Positions 27,901-35,221 of a DNA stretch of 64,000 nucleotides are shown one piece after another. The stretch's first letter is position 1. The number at the start of each line of letters is the position of its first letter. The stretch comes from an uncultured Aquimarina sp. Lineage in GTDB: Bacteria > Bacteroidota > Bacteroidia > Flavobacteriales > Flavobacteriaceae. Below the pieces are notes generated by a model. That model was not told the DNA's origin. It ran no database searches and worked only from the letters and a program-made list of their open reading frames with translations. A program made the position numbers and the translations under genes. The stretch is from the NCBI GenBank assembly GCA_937958985.1, contig CALGLV010000029.1, positions 1 to 64,000 of the forward strand, read 5' to 3'.

Positions 27901-29013
27901 TCTTATTACGTAACTATCGATCAAGGTAATTTTGTGATGGTTTCAAAGTCTGGTGGATTTACTATTTATTTTAGTAATACTGCTACGGCACCTAATTGTG
28001 GAGGTGTAGCTACTAACACTCCTATTATGCCTAATGGCGGAACAATTACAGGAGGTCCATTCGAATTTATTGTAGGTGATGGTATCGCAGATAATGTTTC
28101 GGGAGTAAGCTTAACAGGAACTGAGGGTTCAAATTCTCAGTGGATAGTTACTGATAATGAGAACAAAATTTTAGGATTGCCAAACGCTATAGAAGGAGTA
28201 GATTTTGATGGTGCAGGAGCAGGAACTTGTTTGATATGGCATTTGAGCTATGCCGATGGTTTGGAAGGCTTGATGGCAGAAAATAATTTATCTGATTTTG
28301 TAGGAGATTTTGATCTTTCAAATTCTATAACTGTAGTTAGAAACTTGGAGGAAACCAATGACGGTAGCTGTACTTTTAATACTCCAATAACTTCGGCATT
28401 AGCATCTATAGATGATAGGTATGAAAATATATTTGTCTTAGGATCTGAAGGTCCAGATGTATCAAACATCCGTCAATTTTCTATTAATTGGAATTTAGAA
28501 GCTAATGGATTGTATCAGTTTGCATTAAATACCAAAAACGGTATGCCAGGATGGTATGTAGATCTTACGGATAGCTTAATCTATAGCTTTAATAGTGCGC
28601 AGCCTGAAGCTACATTGTCGGGAACTCAAATTACAGGTTTAGACGGTGCTTATTGGGTGACAGTAGATGGTGGTAGTTTTGTGATGGTTTCTAAAACAGG
28701 AAATTATACTATTTATTTTACTAACGATAGTGCACCTAATTGTTCTGAATTTAGTGCCAAAAACTTAGCATATTCAGTGCAAACAGGATTGAATATTTTC
28801 CCTAATCCAGCTAGTGATTTTGTAACTATTCAGTCAGAGATAACCAACTCAAAATATGTGTTACTAACTATGGAAGGAAAAATAGTAGCTAGTAAGATGT
28901 CTGAAGGTGAAAAAGTAATTTTCAATGTGAGTAGTTTAGCTTCTGGTATTTACATTTTACAAGAATTTAAAGGCAATAGATTATTGCGTGTAGAAAAAAT
29001 AGTGAAGAATTAG
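24928..29013 (+). CDS. Modular GH9 cellulase with CBM3, PKD repeats and a T9SS sorting domain
   Basis: A 1361-residue secreted endoglucanase. Order: signal peptide (ending SFAQ), GH9 catalytic domain (about 22-460), CBM3 (about 465-600, EYRSEIQMRIALPN), three PKD domains (about 637-715, 725-800, 810-890), a beta module (about 897-1025), a spacer domain (about 1030-1140), a second copy of the beta module (about 1147-1270) and a C-terminal type IX secretion signal (about 1285-1361, NIFPNPASDF, LASGIYIL). GH9 residues are intact: Asp74 and Asp77 in GGWNDAGDHVKF, His393 in PHHRGQHSSW, Asp432 and Glu440 in NEVATDYN. A CBM3 straight after the catalytic domain is the layout of processive endocellulases. 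It has its own promoter and terminator, and no cellulosome or SusCD gene is adjacent. Confidence 0.95.
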   Translation: MKRTKICLSILAGMFSLASFAQFNYGEALQKSLLFYETQQSGVLPDWNRINWRSNSGVNDGADVGLDLTGGWNDAGDHVKFGFPMAFSITALNWGFLEYKDGYDAVNQTEIYKRNIKWVTDYFIKCHPSPNVFYAQVADSKSQDHNFWMPAEMVDVHPQYGERKSYAITSNNPGTEVACETAAALASASIVFKDSDPEYSALLLQHAKELYEFGDTYRGLYTDENAGGIPADGTYTSSSFKDELTWGALWLYKATGEQQYLDKAEAEYSEPDYLWSLVWEDKTYGNMVLLSIITDKENYKQNAERHLDWWQKENGGVSYSPGGQANLTPWGSSRHAMNASLTALIYSDNVNTSKEAQYHDFAVDQLNYILGDNPMERSLVTGFGVNPPTMPHHRGQHSSWTRKEENPIESRHTMWGALMGGPLGPNDTFVEDRGDFQANEVATDYNACYTGVLARMIMEFGGSELPDFPQPEPAGLEYANEVKINNDQSRFTEVAIWLNNRSGWPARVPNSLKARYFIDITEGIAAGFNVDDYVITARGAGSATTSNLQEWDVDSNIYYVEIEVDQESMPFPGGQGEYRSEIQMRIALPNDAPEAAWDASNDFSYQGLDDSLKISNNVPIYENGVLAGGNEPNGGETPTALFTTNIVSGIAPLEVAFNGATSSDPNGDSITYSWDFGNGQTATEVAPSIIYTEIGSFLVSLTVSDGENTSTAFTTTITVEDGNVAPIASFTATPTTGIAPVTVSFDGSASSDENEDELTYTWDFGDGEFGTGVTISHQYVEVGEYSAVLTVSDGSKDGTISETVIVTDGSPVAAFTVSSDAGIAPFEVTFDATTSIDPTGEDLTYNWNFGNGETATTASASTTYTELGQATVTLTVTNTDGDTDTETRIINVTDGSVSCGFETPIASGLPSVDEVFTNVYVLGNGGPNLENIARFTINWNLENNGLYQLSINTNNGSPNWWNDLAAVVTQSFNAPQPEITVTGSGFVGFDGSYYVTIDQGNFVMVSKSGGFTIYFSNTATAPNCGGVATNTPIMPNGGTITGGPFEFIVGDGIADNVSGVSLTGTEGSNSQWIVTDNENKILGLPNAIEGVDFDGAGAGTCLIWHLSYADGLEGLMAENNLSDFVGDFDLSNSITVVRNLEETNDGSCTFNTPITSALASIDDRYENIFVLGSEGPDVSNIRQFSINWNLEANGLYQFALNTKNGMPGWYVDLTDSLIYSFNSAQPEATLSGTQITGLDGAYWVTVDGGSFVMVSKTGNYTIYFTNDSAPNCSEFSAKNLAYSVQTGLNIFPNPASDFVTIQSEITNSKYVLLTMEGKIVASKMSEGEKVIFNVSSLASGIYILQEFKGNRLLRVEKIVKN

Positions 29014-29036
29014 TTTTAATTTTTTTTTATGTTGTT

Positions 29037-29070
29037 AAGCGGGTAAATATTGTGTTTACCCGCTTTGTTG
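29037..29070 (+). terminator. Rho-independent terminator of the GH9 gene
   Basis: Stem AAGCGGGTAAA / TTTACCCGCTT with a 7-base loop and a T-rich tail, 23 bases after the stop codon. Confidence 0.85.
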
Positions 29071-29116
29071 TTTTTAATTTTTTTAGAGTGGGAAATGGAG
29101 TAATTAAAAATTAAGA

Positions 29117-29146
29117 TTTGTACTACCAAACAATAAACTATCTTTG
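29117..29146 (+). promoter_or_regulatory. Strong flavobacterial promoter upstream of the structured RNA and lepA
   Basis: TTTG (29117-29120), an 18-base spacer and TATCTTTG (29139-29146) match the Bacteroidota -33/-7 consensus in both sequence and spacing. Transcription should start near 29152. Confidence 0.75.
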
Positions 29147-29151
29147 CATGA

Positions 29152-29250
29152 TAAGTTTCGGGCAGGGATAGTAGAGTAAATCCCACAGCCTGAGTGGAAC
29201 GAAGCGCGAGGAATTGAAACGGATAGCCCGGTTTAGCCCGCCAAATAAAA
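29152..29250 (+). ncRNA. Candidate structured RNA or lepA leader of a recurrent flavobacterial type
   Basis: About 95 bases immediately after a consensus promoter are GC-rich against the local background. They carry paired segments: CGGGC (29159-29163) can pair with one of two later GCCCG segments, GGGAT (near 29165-29169) with ATCCC, and CCTGAG with a later GAGG. The pieces GGGATAGTAG near the 5' end and GGATAGCCCG near the 3' end are ones I recall from intergenic elements in many Flavobacteriaceae, possibly the Rfam Flavo-1 motif; that identity is not checked. No U-tract terminator separates it from lepA (start 29268), so it may be a 5' leader. Confidence 0.55.
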
Positions 29251-29267
29251 AGTTTTGAATAGCATAT

Positions 29268-31064
29268 ATGAAGCACATACGTAACTTTTGCATCATTGCA
29301 CATATAGATCACGGAAAAAGTACTTTAGCAGATCGTTTATTAGATGAAACTGCTACGGTTACTAAGCGTGAGGCCCAAGCACAGTTATTAGATAGTATGG
29401 ATCTGGAACGTGAGCGTGGTATCACGATTAAGAGTCATGCCATACAAATGGAATATACTTATGAAGGTCAGGAGTATATTTTAAATTTAATTGACACTCC
29501 AGGACACGTAGATTTTTCGTACGAAGTATCTCGCTCAATTGCTGCATGTGAGGGAGCTTTGTTAGTGGTTGATGCGGCTCAAAGTATACAAGCACAAACT
29601 ATTTCGAACTTATACTTGGCTCTAGAAAATGACTTGGAAATTATTCCGGTATTAAATAAAGTCGACTTACCGAGTGCTAACCCTGAAGAGGTAACCGATG
29701 ATATTGTAGACTTACTAGGTTGTGATGCCGATGAGGTTATCCCGGCAAGTGCTAAAACAGGAATTGGGATTACAGAAATTTTAGAAGCGGTAATTCAGCG
29801 AATTCCTGCTCCAAAAGGAAAAGAAGATGCGCCTTTAAGAGCGCTTATTTTTGATTCGGTTTACAATCCGTTTAGAGGGGTGGAAACCTACTTTAGAGTA
29901 ATGGATGGAGTAATTAAAAAAGGACAGAAAATACAGTTTGTTGCCACTAAAGGAAAGTATTCTGCGGATGAAGTGGGTACGTTGAAATTAGAACAAGTTG
30001 TAAAAAAAGAAATTAAAACCGGTGATGTAGGTTACTTAATTACGGGTATTAAAGATGCCCGAGAAGTTAAAGTAGGAGATACGATTACTGATGCTAATAA
30101 CCCAACTCAAGAAATTATAGGAGGGTTTGAAGATGTAAAACCAATGGTATTTGCGGGAATTTATCCTGTAGATACTGAAGATTATGAGGATTTGCGTTCT
30201 TCGATGGAGAAATTACAATTAAACGATGCCTCATTGGTGTTTGAGCCAGAAAGTTCAGCCGCTTTAGGTTTTGGTTTTCGTTGTGGATTCTTAGGAATGT
30301 TGCACTTAGAGATTATTCAAGAGCGTTTGGAGCGCGAATTTGATATGACGGTAATTACTACGGTACCCAACGTATCGTACCACGCGTTTACCAATAAAAA
30401 TCCGGACGAAATTATTTTAGTAAATAACCCTACCGATTTGCCAGATCCTTCTAGTATGAATCGTGTAGAGGAACCGTTTATTAAGGCTACGATAATCACA
30501 AAATCAGATTTTGTAGGAAATATAATGTCGCTTTGTATTGAAAAAAGAGGAGAGATTTTAAATCAAACTTATTTAACAACAGAACGTGTAGAATTAACGT
30601 TTGACATGCCTTTGGCAGAAATTGTATTCGATTTTTACGATCGTTTAAAAACCGTTTCCAAAGGATATGCATCCTTTGATTATTCGCCAATTGGTTTACG
30701 TGCCTCTAAATTGGTAAAAGTAGATGTATTATTAAACGGAAGTGAAGTAGATGCGCTTTCTGCTTTATTACACCAGGATAATGCTTTTAGTATTGGTAAA
30801 AAGATGTGTGAAAAGCTAAAGGAGCTTATCCCGCGTCAACAATTTGATATTCCGATACAAGCGGCCATTGGAGCAAAAATTATAGCTCGTGAAACCGTAA
30901 AAGCCTTACGTAAAGATGTTACGGCAAAATGTTACGGAGGTGATATTTCTCGTAAACGTAAATTGTTAGAAAAGCAGAAAAAAGGTAAAAAACGCATGCG
31001 CCAAGTAGGTAATGTTGAAATACCGCAAGAAGCATTTATGGCAGTATTGAAGTTGAATGATTAA
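29268..31064 (+). CDS. lepA: Elongation factor 4 (ribosomal back-translocase)
   Basis: A 598-residue translational GTPase. G-motifs [14 protein letters not shown] (G1), ERGITIK (G2), DTPGHVDF (G3) and NKVDLP (G4) are intact. The EF4-specific C-terminal domain ends [34 protein letters not shown]. It binds the ribosome and back-translocates stalled complexes under stress. It sits 18 bases after a candidate structured RNA and carries its own terminator, so it appears monocistronic. Confidence 0.98.
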   Translation: MKHIRNFCIIAHIDHGKSTLADRLLDETATVTKREAQAQLLDSMDLERERGITIKSHAIQMEYTYEGQEYILNLIDTPGHVDFSYEVSRSIAACEGALLVVDAAQSIQAQTISNLYLALENDLEIIPVLNKVDLPSANPEEVTDDIVDLLGCDADEVIPASAKTGIGITEILEAVIQRIPAPKGKEDAPLRALIFDSVYNPFRGVETYFRVMDGVIKKGQKIQFVATKGKYSADEVGTLKLEQVVKKEIKTGDVGYLITGIKDAREVKVGDTITDANNPTQEIIGGFEDVKPMVFAGIYPVDTEDYEDLRSSMEKLQLNDASLVFEPESSAALGFGFRCGFLGMLHLEIIQERLEREFDMTVITTVPNVSYHAFTNKNPDEIILVNNPTDLPDPSSMNRVEEPFIKATIITKSDFVGNIMSLCIEKRGEILNQTYLTTERVELTFDMPLAEIVFDFYDRLKTVSKGYASFDYSPIGLRASKLVKVDVLLNGSEVDALSALLHQDNAFSIGKKMCEKLKELIPRQQFDIPIQAAIGAKIIARETVKALRKDVTAKCYGGDISRKRKLLEKQKKGKKRMRQVGNVEIPQEAFMAVLKLND

Positions 31065-31108
31065 GTAAATTGATCTTTATTAAGTGTTTTTTAAAACTTA
31101 TTATAACT

Positions 31109-31137
31109 AAGCCTTTCGTTTGAAAGGCTTTTTTTTG
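31109..31137 (+). terminator. Rho-independent terminator of lepA
   Basis: Stem AAGCCTTTC / GAAAGGCTT with a short loop, then an eight-T run, about 45 bases after the stop codon. Confidence 0.85.
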
Positions 31138-31256
31138 TTTTACTATATTGTTATTATAGTATTATAATAATTTTAAGATTAATTTATAGGGAGTGACCAA
31201 TTGTTTGGGTTGTATATTTTTACGAAAAACAATATAACTACTACTAAGAAATTACT

Positions 31257-31793
31257 ATGAGAAAATTATTACTAATTTATTTTGTTCCACTTTGCATGTT
31301 TTCCCAAACCTATATCGATATGACAGAAGACTTGTCTGATATTAGTGAAACACTTTTAATTGATGGGAATTTATTAAGAAAAAAAAATGATACCCAGGGA
31401 GAAATAATTATTTTAGGAAAAAATATGGTAATTAAAAATAATGCTAGGATTATATTAAATAACGTAATTGTACAACTTTCGGGAGATATAATTTTAGAAG
31501 ATGAGGCCGAAATTTACCCCAAATTTATAGATAGTTATATTTTTTGCAAAAATTCAGATCAGTGGAATTCAAAATATATTATAGTTAAATCGGGATATAA
31601 GGATGTTAGTTTATCAAAAATAAAATATATAAGAAAGATAAAAGGAAATCCTAAAATACATATTTATGACCCCTCTGGTAAAAAAGTGTATTCGGGTCGT
31701 AAAGACGAAATTAAAGAGGTTAAATTAACTATTGGAAGGTATGATCTTCGTGTAGAAGGAAAGTCTTTTGAGAGTGATTTACTTTTTTACTAA
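31257..31793 (+). CDS. Small exported protein of unknown function
   Basis: A 178-residue protein that I do not recognise. It has a short signal peptide (KLLLIYFVPLCMFSQ) and a central part rich in short beta strands (EIIILGKNMVIKNNARIILNNVIVQLSGDIILEDEAEIYP) that looks like a small parallel beta-helix or solenoid. The C-terminal 40 residues (KIHIYDPSGKKVYSGRK ... GRYDLRVEGKSFESDLLFY) resemble, but do not clearly match, a T9SS sorting domain. It lies alone between the lepA terminator and dusB. Secretion is likely; nothing more can be said. Confidence 0.65.
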   Translation: MRKLLLIYFVPLCMFSQTYIDMTEDLSDISETLLIDGNLLRKKNDTQGEIIILGKNMVIKNNARIILNNVIVQLSGDIILEDEAEIYPKFIDSYIFCKNSDQWNSKYIIVKSGYKDVSLSKIKYIRKIKGNPKIHIYDPSGKKVYSGRKDEIKEVKLTIGRYDLRVEGKSFESDLLFY

Positions 31794-31889
31794 TATAAAA
31801 CAACGTTAAGTCGCTAAAGTAGCATATAAAATTTAGAGAAAGGTTTAAGGTGTGTATGTAGCGATGTTATTTATCTTACATAAAAGTAA

Positions 31890-31897
31890 TACCTTTG
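31890..31897 (+). promoter_or_regulatory. -7 box (TACCTTTG) of dusB
   Basis: An exact TAnnTTTG match, 25 bases before the GTG start at 31923. Confidence 0.55.
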
Positions 31898-31922
31898 TAA
31901 TTGTAAATTTTATATATTTTAA

Positions 31923-32912
31923 GTGGCTAAAATAGGAGACATAGATGTAGGAGATTTTCCGTTGTTGCTAGCACCAATGGAAGATGTAAGTGATCCACCG
32001 TTTAGAGCTTTGTGTAAGGAGCAAGGCGCTGATGTAGTATATACAGAGTTTATTTCTTCTGAAGGACTGATTCGTGATGCGGCTAAAAGCGTTATGAAAT
32101 TAGATATTTACGAAAAAGAACGCCCCGTGGGAATTCAAATTTTTGGTGCCAATTTAGACTCCATGCTACGTTCTGTAGAAATTGTAGAAGCATCAAAACC
32201 CGATATTATAGATATTAATTTTGGTTGCCCCGTAAAAAAAGTAGTGAGCAAAGGAGCTGGAGCTGGAATTCTAAAAGATATCGATTTAATGGTAAAGCTT
32301 ACCGAAGCGATGGTAAAGCACACTCATTTACCAGTTACCGTAAAAACCCGATTGGGATGGGATCACGATTCTATTCGAATTGTAGAGGTTGCCGAGCGCT
32401 TACAAGACGTAGGCTGTGCATCTATAGCAATACATGGTCGTACTCGTGCACAATTATATAAAGGGGAAGCCGATTGGAAGCCGATTGCCGAAGTAAAAAA
32501 TAACCCGCGAATGCATATTCCAGTATTTGGAAATGGCGATGTAGATAGCCCAGAGCGTGCTGTGGAAATGCGCGATAAATATGGTTTAGATGGAGCCATG
32601 ATTGGTAGGGCAAGTATTGGTTATCCTTGGTTTTTTAATGAAGTGAAACACTTTTTTGAAACAGGAACGCATAAAGCACCACCTACTATTGCAGAGCGCG
32701 TTGCTGTAGCCAAAAGACATTTAGAAATGTCGATAGATTGGAAAGGTGAAAAATTGGGTGTTGTGGAAACACGCAGGCACTATACCAATTATTTTAAAGG
32801 GATACGTGATATTAAACCTTACCGACAACGATTAGTAACTACCGATGCTCCTGAAGACTTATATGGTATTCTTGAGGAAATCGCAGAGAAATTCGCAACT
32901 TACACGTTTTAA
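31923..32912 (+). CDS. dusB: tRNA-dihydrouridine synthase
   Basis: A 329-residue FMN enzyme reducing uridines in the tRNA D-loop. LLLAPMEDVSDPPFR, YTEFISSEGL, NFGCPVKKV (with the catalytic Cys) and the FMN-binding GNGDVDSPE and GRASIGYPW are present. It is of the bacterial DusB type. The start is GTG at 31923; the residues after it align with the usual N-terminus (KIGDI..FPLLLAPM), and no in-frame ATG lies nearby. It stands alone behind a -7 box. Confidence 0.93.
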   Translation: MAKIGDIDVGDFPLLLAPMEDVSDPPFRALCKEQGADVVYTEFISSEGLIRDAAKSVMKLDIYEKERPVGIQIFGANLDSMLRSVEIVEASKPDIIDINFGCPVKKVVSKGAGAGILKDIDLMVKLTEAMVKHTHLPVTVKTRLGWDHDSIRIVEVAERLQDVGCASIAIHGRTRAQLYKGEADWKPIAEVKNNPRMHIPVFGNGDVDSPERAVEMRDKYGLDGAMIGRASIGYPWFFNEVKHFFETGTHKAPPTIAERVAVAKRHLEMSIDWKGEKLGVVETRRHYTNYFKGIRDIKPYRQRLVTTDAPEDLYGILEEIAEKFATYTF

Positions 32913-32935
32913 ATTACACAAAATAAACCTATTTA

Positions 32936-33008
32936 GCACTGAATTTGTTTCAGTGTATTATACTATACAATGAATTGACAGGATCTTGAAAATAAATTCA
33001 GGATGACG
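32936..33008. repeat. REP-like interspersed repeat unit of the flavobacterial type
   Basis: The stretch opens with a small hairpin (CACTGAA 32937-32943, TTCAGTG 32949-32955) and ends with AAATAAATTCAGGATGACG. The ends are roughly inverted copies: CTGAATTTGTTTCAG against CTTGAAAATAAATTCAG. I recall this TTTGTTTCAG ... AAATAAATTCAGGATGACG pattern from dispersed intergenic repeats of Flavobacteriaceae. It lies between dusB and rlmF and its last bases contain an ATG that falsely extends rlmF. Confidence 0.6.
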
Positions 33009-33020
33009 AATTTTAGAATT

Positions 33021-33935
33021 ATGACTGATAAATCAAGACCGAATACGAAATCCAAATTACACTCTCGAAACAAACATAACGAACGTTACGACTTCGAAGT
33101 GCTAACTAGCATATTACCCGAATTAAAAGAATTTGTACGACCAAATCAATACGGAGATTTGTCTATTGATTTTTCGAATCAAGAAGGTGTAAAAGCATTA
33201 AACAAAGCGTTGTTAAAACAACATTATGGAATAAACTCTTGGGATATTCCAGAAGGTTATTTGTGTTCTCCTATTCCTGGGCGTGCAGACTACATACATT
33301 ATGTTGCGGATTTATTGGCAGAAAGTAATGAAGGTGAAATTCCAAAAGGAAACGATATAAAAGTTTTAGATGTTGGCGTAGGAGCCAATTGTGTGTATCC
33401 AATTATTGGGGTAAGCGAATATGGATGGTCTTTTATAGGTTCGGAAATATCAGCAGTTTCTTTAGCTTCAGCGCAAGCTATTGTAGATAGTAATGAAGGC
33501 TTAAAAGGCAATGTTGACATCAGACTACAGTCGAATTTAAAATCAACCTTTAGAGGTGTTTTAAATGAAGATGAAAAAATAGCACTTACTATTTGTAATC
33601 CTCCATTTCATGCTTCTGAAGAAGCGGCACAAAGTAGTAACTTCAGAAAAGTGAAAAACTTAGCAGCACAACAAAACGAAAACCCTGAGTTAAACTTCGG
33701 AGGACAACATAATGAACTTTGGTGCGAAGGTGGAGAATTAACATTTATTAAAAACATGATTTTTCATAGCCGAGAATTTAAAAACAACTGTCAATGGTTT
33801 ACATCGTTAGTTTCTAAAAAAGACAACTTACGTTCATTAAAAAAATCATTGAAAGAGGCGGAAGCTAAAGAATATAAAGTAATTCCTATGGGACAAGGAA
33901 ACAAAGTAAGTCGCATTATTGCGTGGAGATTTTAA
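33021..33935 (+). CDS. rlmF: 23S rRNA (adenine(1618)-N(6))-methyltransferase
   Basis: A 304-residue SAM-dependent enzyme that methylates A1618 of 23S rRNA. Family landmarks are LHSRNKHNERYDFEVL near the start, LDVGVGANCVYPIIG (SAM site), the N6-methyltransferase NPPFHASEEA, and a C-terminal VSRIIAWRF. The ATG at 33021 is chosen: the in-frame ATG at 33003 belongs to the tail of an interspersed repeat and would add six residues (MTNFRI) that have no counterpart in the family. A bidirectional terminator follows. Confidence 0.93.
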   Translation: MTDKSRPNTKSKLHSRNKHNERYDFEVLTSILPELKEFVRPNQYGDLSIDFSNQEGVKALNKALLKQHYGINSWDIPEGYLCSPIPGRADYIHYVADLLAESNEGEIPKGNDIKVLDVGVGANCVYPIIGVSEYGWSFIGSEISAVSLASAQAIVDSNEGLKGNVDIRLQSNLKSTFRGVLNEDEKIALTICNPPFHASEEAAQSSNFRKVKNLAAQQNENPELNFGGQHNELWCEGGELTFIKNMIFHSREFKNNCQWFTSLVSKKDNLRSLKKSLKEAEAKEYKVIPMGQGNKVSRIIAWRF

Positions 33936-33960
33936 CGATTTCCATTACAATTAACTTCAT

Positions 33961-33992
33961 AAAAAAGCCAACTTTCAAAGTTGGCTTTTTTG
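33961..33992. terminator. Bidirectional terminator between rlmF and bioB
   Basis: AAAAAAGCCAACTTT / AAAGTTGGCTTTTTT is nearly a perfect palindrome with A and T tracts on both flanks, placed between two convergent genes. Confidence 0.88.
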
Positions 33993-34011
33993 TTATATAA
34001 ATAAGAAGTAA

Positions 34012-35082
34012 TTATTTTTTTTGTGCTTCCAAGTTGCGCTCAATAGTATGTTCGGGTCTGGTCCATTTTGGTTTTTCGCCTAAAGATTCAAAATTAGAAT
34101 TTCCTGCTTCCACAGTTTCTGGTTGCGATTTTTTTGTAAAAGGCTTTTGCGGGTTTAAACCAAGCATTTTAAACATTTCCATATCTTCATTCACATCAGG
34201 ATTTGGAGTGGTAAGTAGCTTATCGCCTGCAAAAATGGAATTAGCACCTGCAAAAAAGCACATGGCTTGTCCTTCGCGCGACATTTGGGTTCTCCCTGCC
34301 GATAATCGCACTTGTGTTTCGGGCATTACAATACGTGTAGTTGCGACCATTCGTATCATTTCCCAAATAGAAATAGGTTGTATTTCTTCCATTGGTGTAC
34401 CTTCTACAGGTACCAATGCATTAATAGGAACAGATTCGGGTTGTGGGCTTAAACTAGCTAAGGCGACTAGCATACCAGCTCTATCTTCAATAGCTTCTCC
34501 CATTCCGATAATACCTCCGCTACAAACAGTTACATTTGTTTTTCGAACATTACCAATAGTGTCTAATCTATCTTGAAAAGCCCTAGTAGAAATTACATCT
34601 TTGTAATAATCTTCACTAGTGTCTAGGTTGTGGTTGTAAGCATATAAACCAGCTTCGGCTAAACGTTGCGCTTGGTTTTCGGTAATCATACCTAAAGTAC
34701 AACACACTTCCATGTCTAGTTTGTTAATGGTACGTACCATTTCTAGCACATTATCAAACTCAGGTCCATCTTTTACATTTCTCCAAGCAGCACCCATGCA
34801 TACGCGAGAGCTTCCCGACGATTTAGCGCGTAACGCTTGTGCTTTTACTTGCTGTACACTCATTAAATCGTTTCCTTCAACGTCGGTGTGGTAACGTGCC
34901 GCTTGCGGGCAGTAACCACAATCTTCTGGGCAACCACCTGTTTTAATGGATAGCAATGTAGAAACTTGTACGGTATTAGGATCGTGAGATTTTCTATGAA
35001 TTGTAGAAGCTTCATATAACAAATCCATTAATGGCTTATTGTAAATTTCAAGAATTTCTTCTTTCGTCCAATCGTGTCTCAT
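34012..35082 (-). CDS. bioB: Biotin synthase
   Basis: A 356-residue radical-SAM enzyme inserting sulfur into dethiobiotin. The radical cluster motif is Cys51-x3-Cys55-x2-Cys58 (GCPEDCGYCPQ); further landmarks are YNHNLDTSEDYY, CSGGIIGMGE, and LSAGRTQMSREGQAMCFFAGANSIF. The length is slightly above usual because of a C-terminal tail after KMLGLNPQ. None of bioA, bioD or bioF is in the window. A ketoacyl synthase gene lies 139 bases upstream on the same strand. A -7 box precedes bioB, so it may be transcribed alone. Confidence 0.97.
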   Translation of the reverse strand: MRHDWTKEEILEIYNKPLMDLLYEASTIHRKSHDPNTVQVSTLLSIKTGGCPEDCGYCPQAARYHTDVEGNDLMSVQQVKAQALRAKSSGSSRVCMGAAWRNVKDGPEFDNVLEMVRTINKLDMEVCCTLGMITENQAQRLAEAGLYAYNHNLDTSEDYYKDVISTRAFQDRLDTIGNVRKTNVTVCSGGIIGMGEAIEDRAGMLVALASLSPQPESVPINALVPVEGTPMEEIQPISIWEMIRMVATTRIVMPETQVRLSAGRTQMSREGQAMCFFAGANSIFAGDKLLTTPNPDVNEDMEMFKMLGLNPQKPFTKKSQPETVEAGNSNFESLGEKPKWTRPEHTIERNLEAQKK

Positions 35083-35107
35083 CTTTCTTTCAAATTGAAT
35101 ATAAAAT

Positions 35108-35115
35108 CAAAAATA
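35108..35115 (-). promoter_or_regulatory. -7 box (TATTTTTG, minus strand) of bioB
   Basis: TATTTTTG on the minus strand matches TAnnTTTG, 25 bases before the bioB start codon. No BirA-like dyad is obvious nearby. Confidence 0.5.
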
Positions 35116-35221
35116 GTGAAAATTTATACTTTATAATCTAATATAGATAATACATTGAGTAATTCGGTTTTTACTGTTTTTAATCTGTGGTATTTTTGAC
35201 TTTTAAATAAGTATTAATTAG

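Noticed and set aside
29016-29312. 98-codon open frame on the minus strand
   Set aside because: It overlaps the GH9 terminator, the consensus promoter, the structured RNA candidate and the lepA start, all on the plus strand, and has no family likeness.
34034-34576. 180-codon open frame on the plus strand, opposite bioB
   Set aside because: bioB is certain on the other strand with its full cluster motif; this frame is its antisense shadow.
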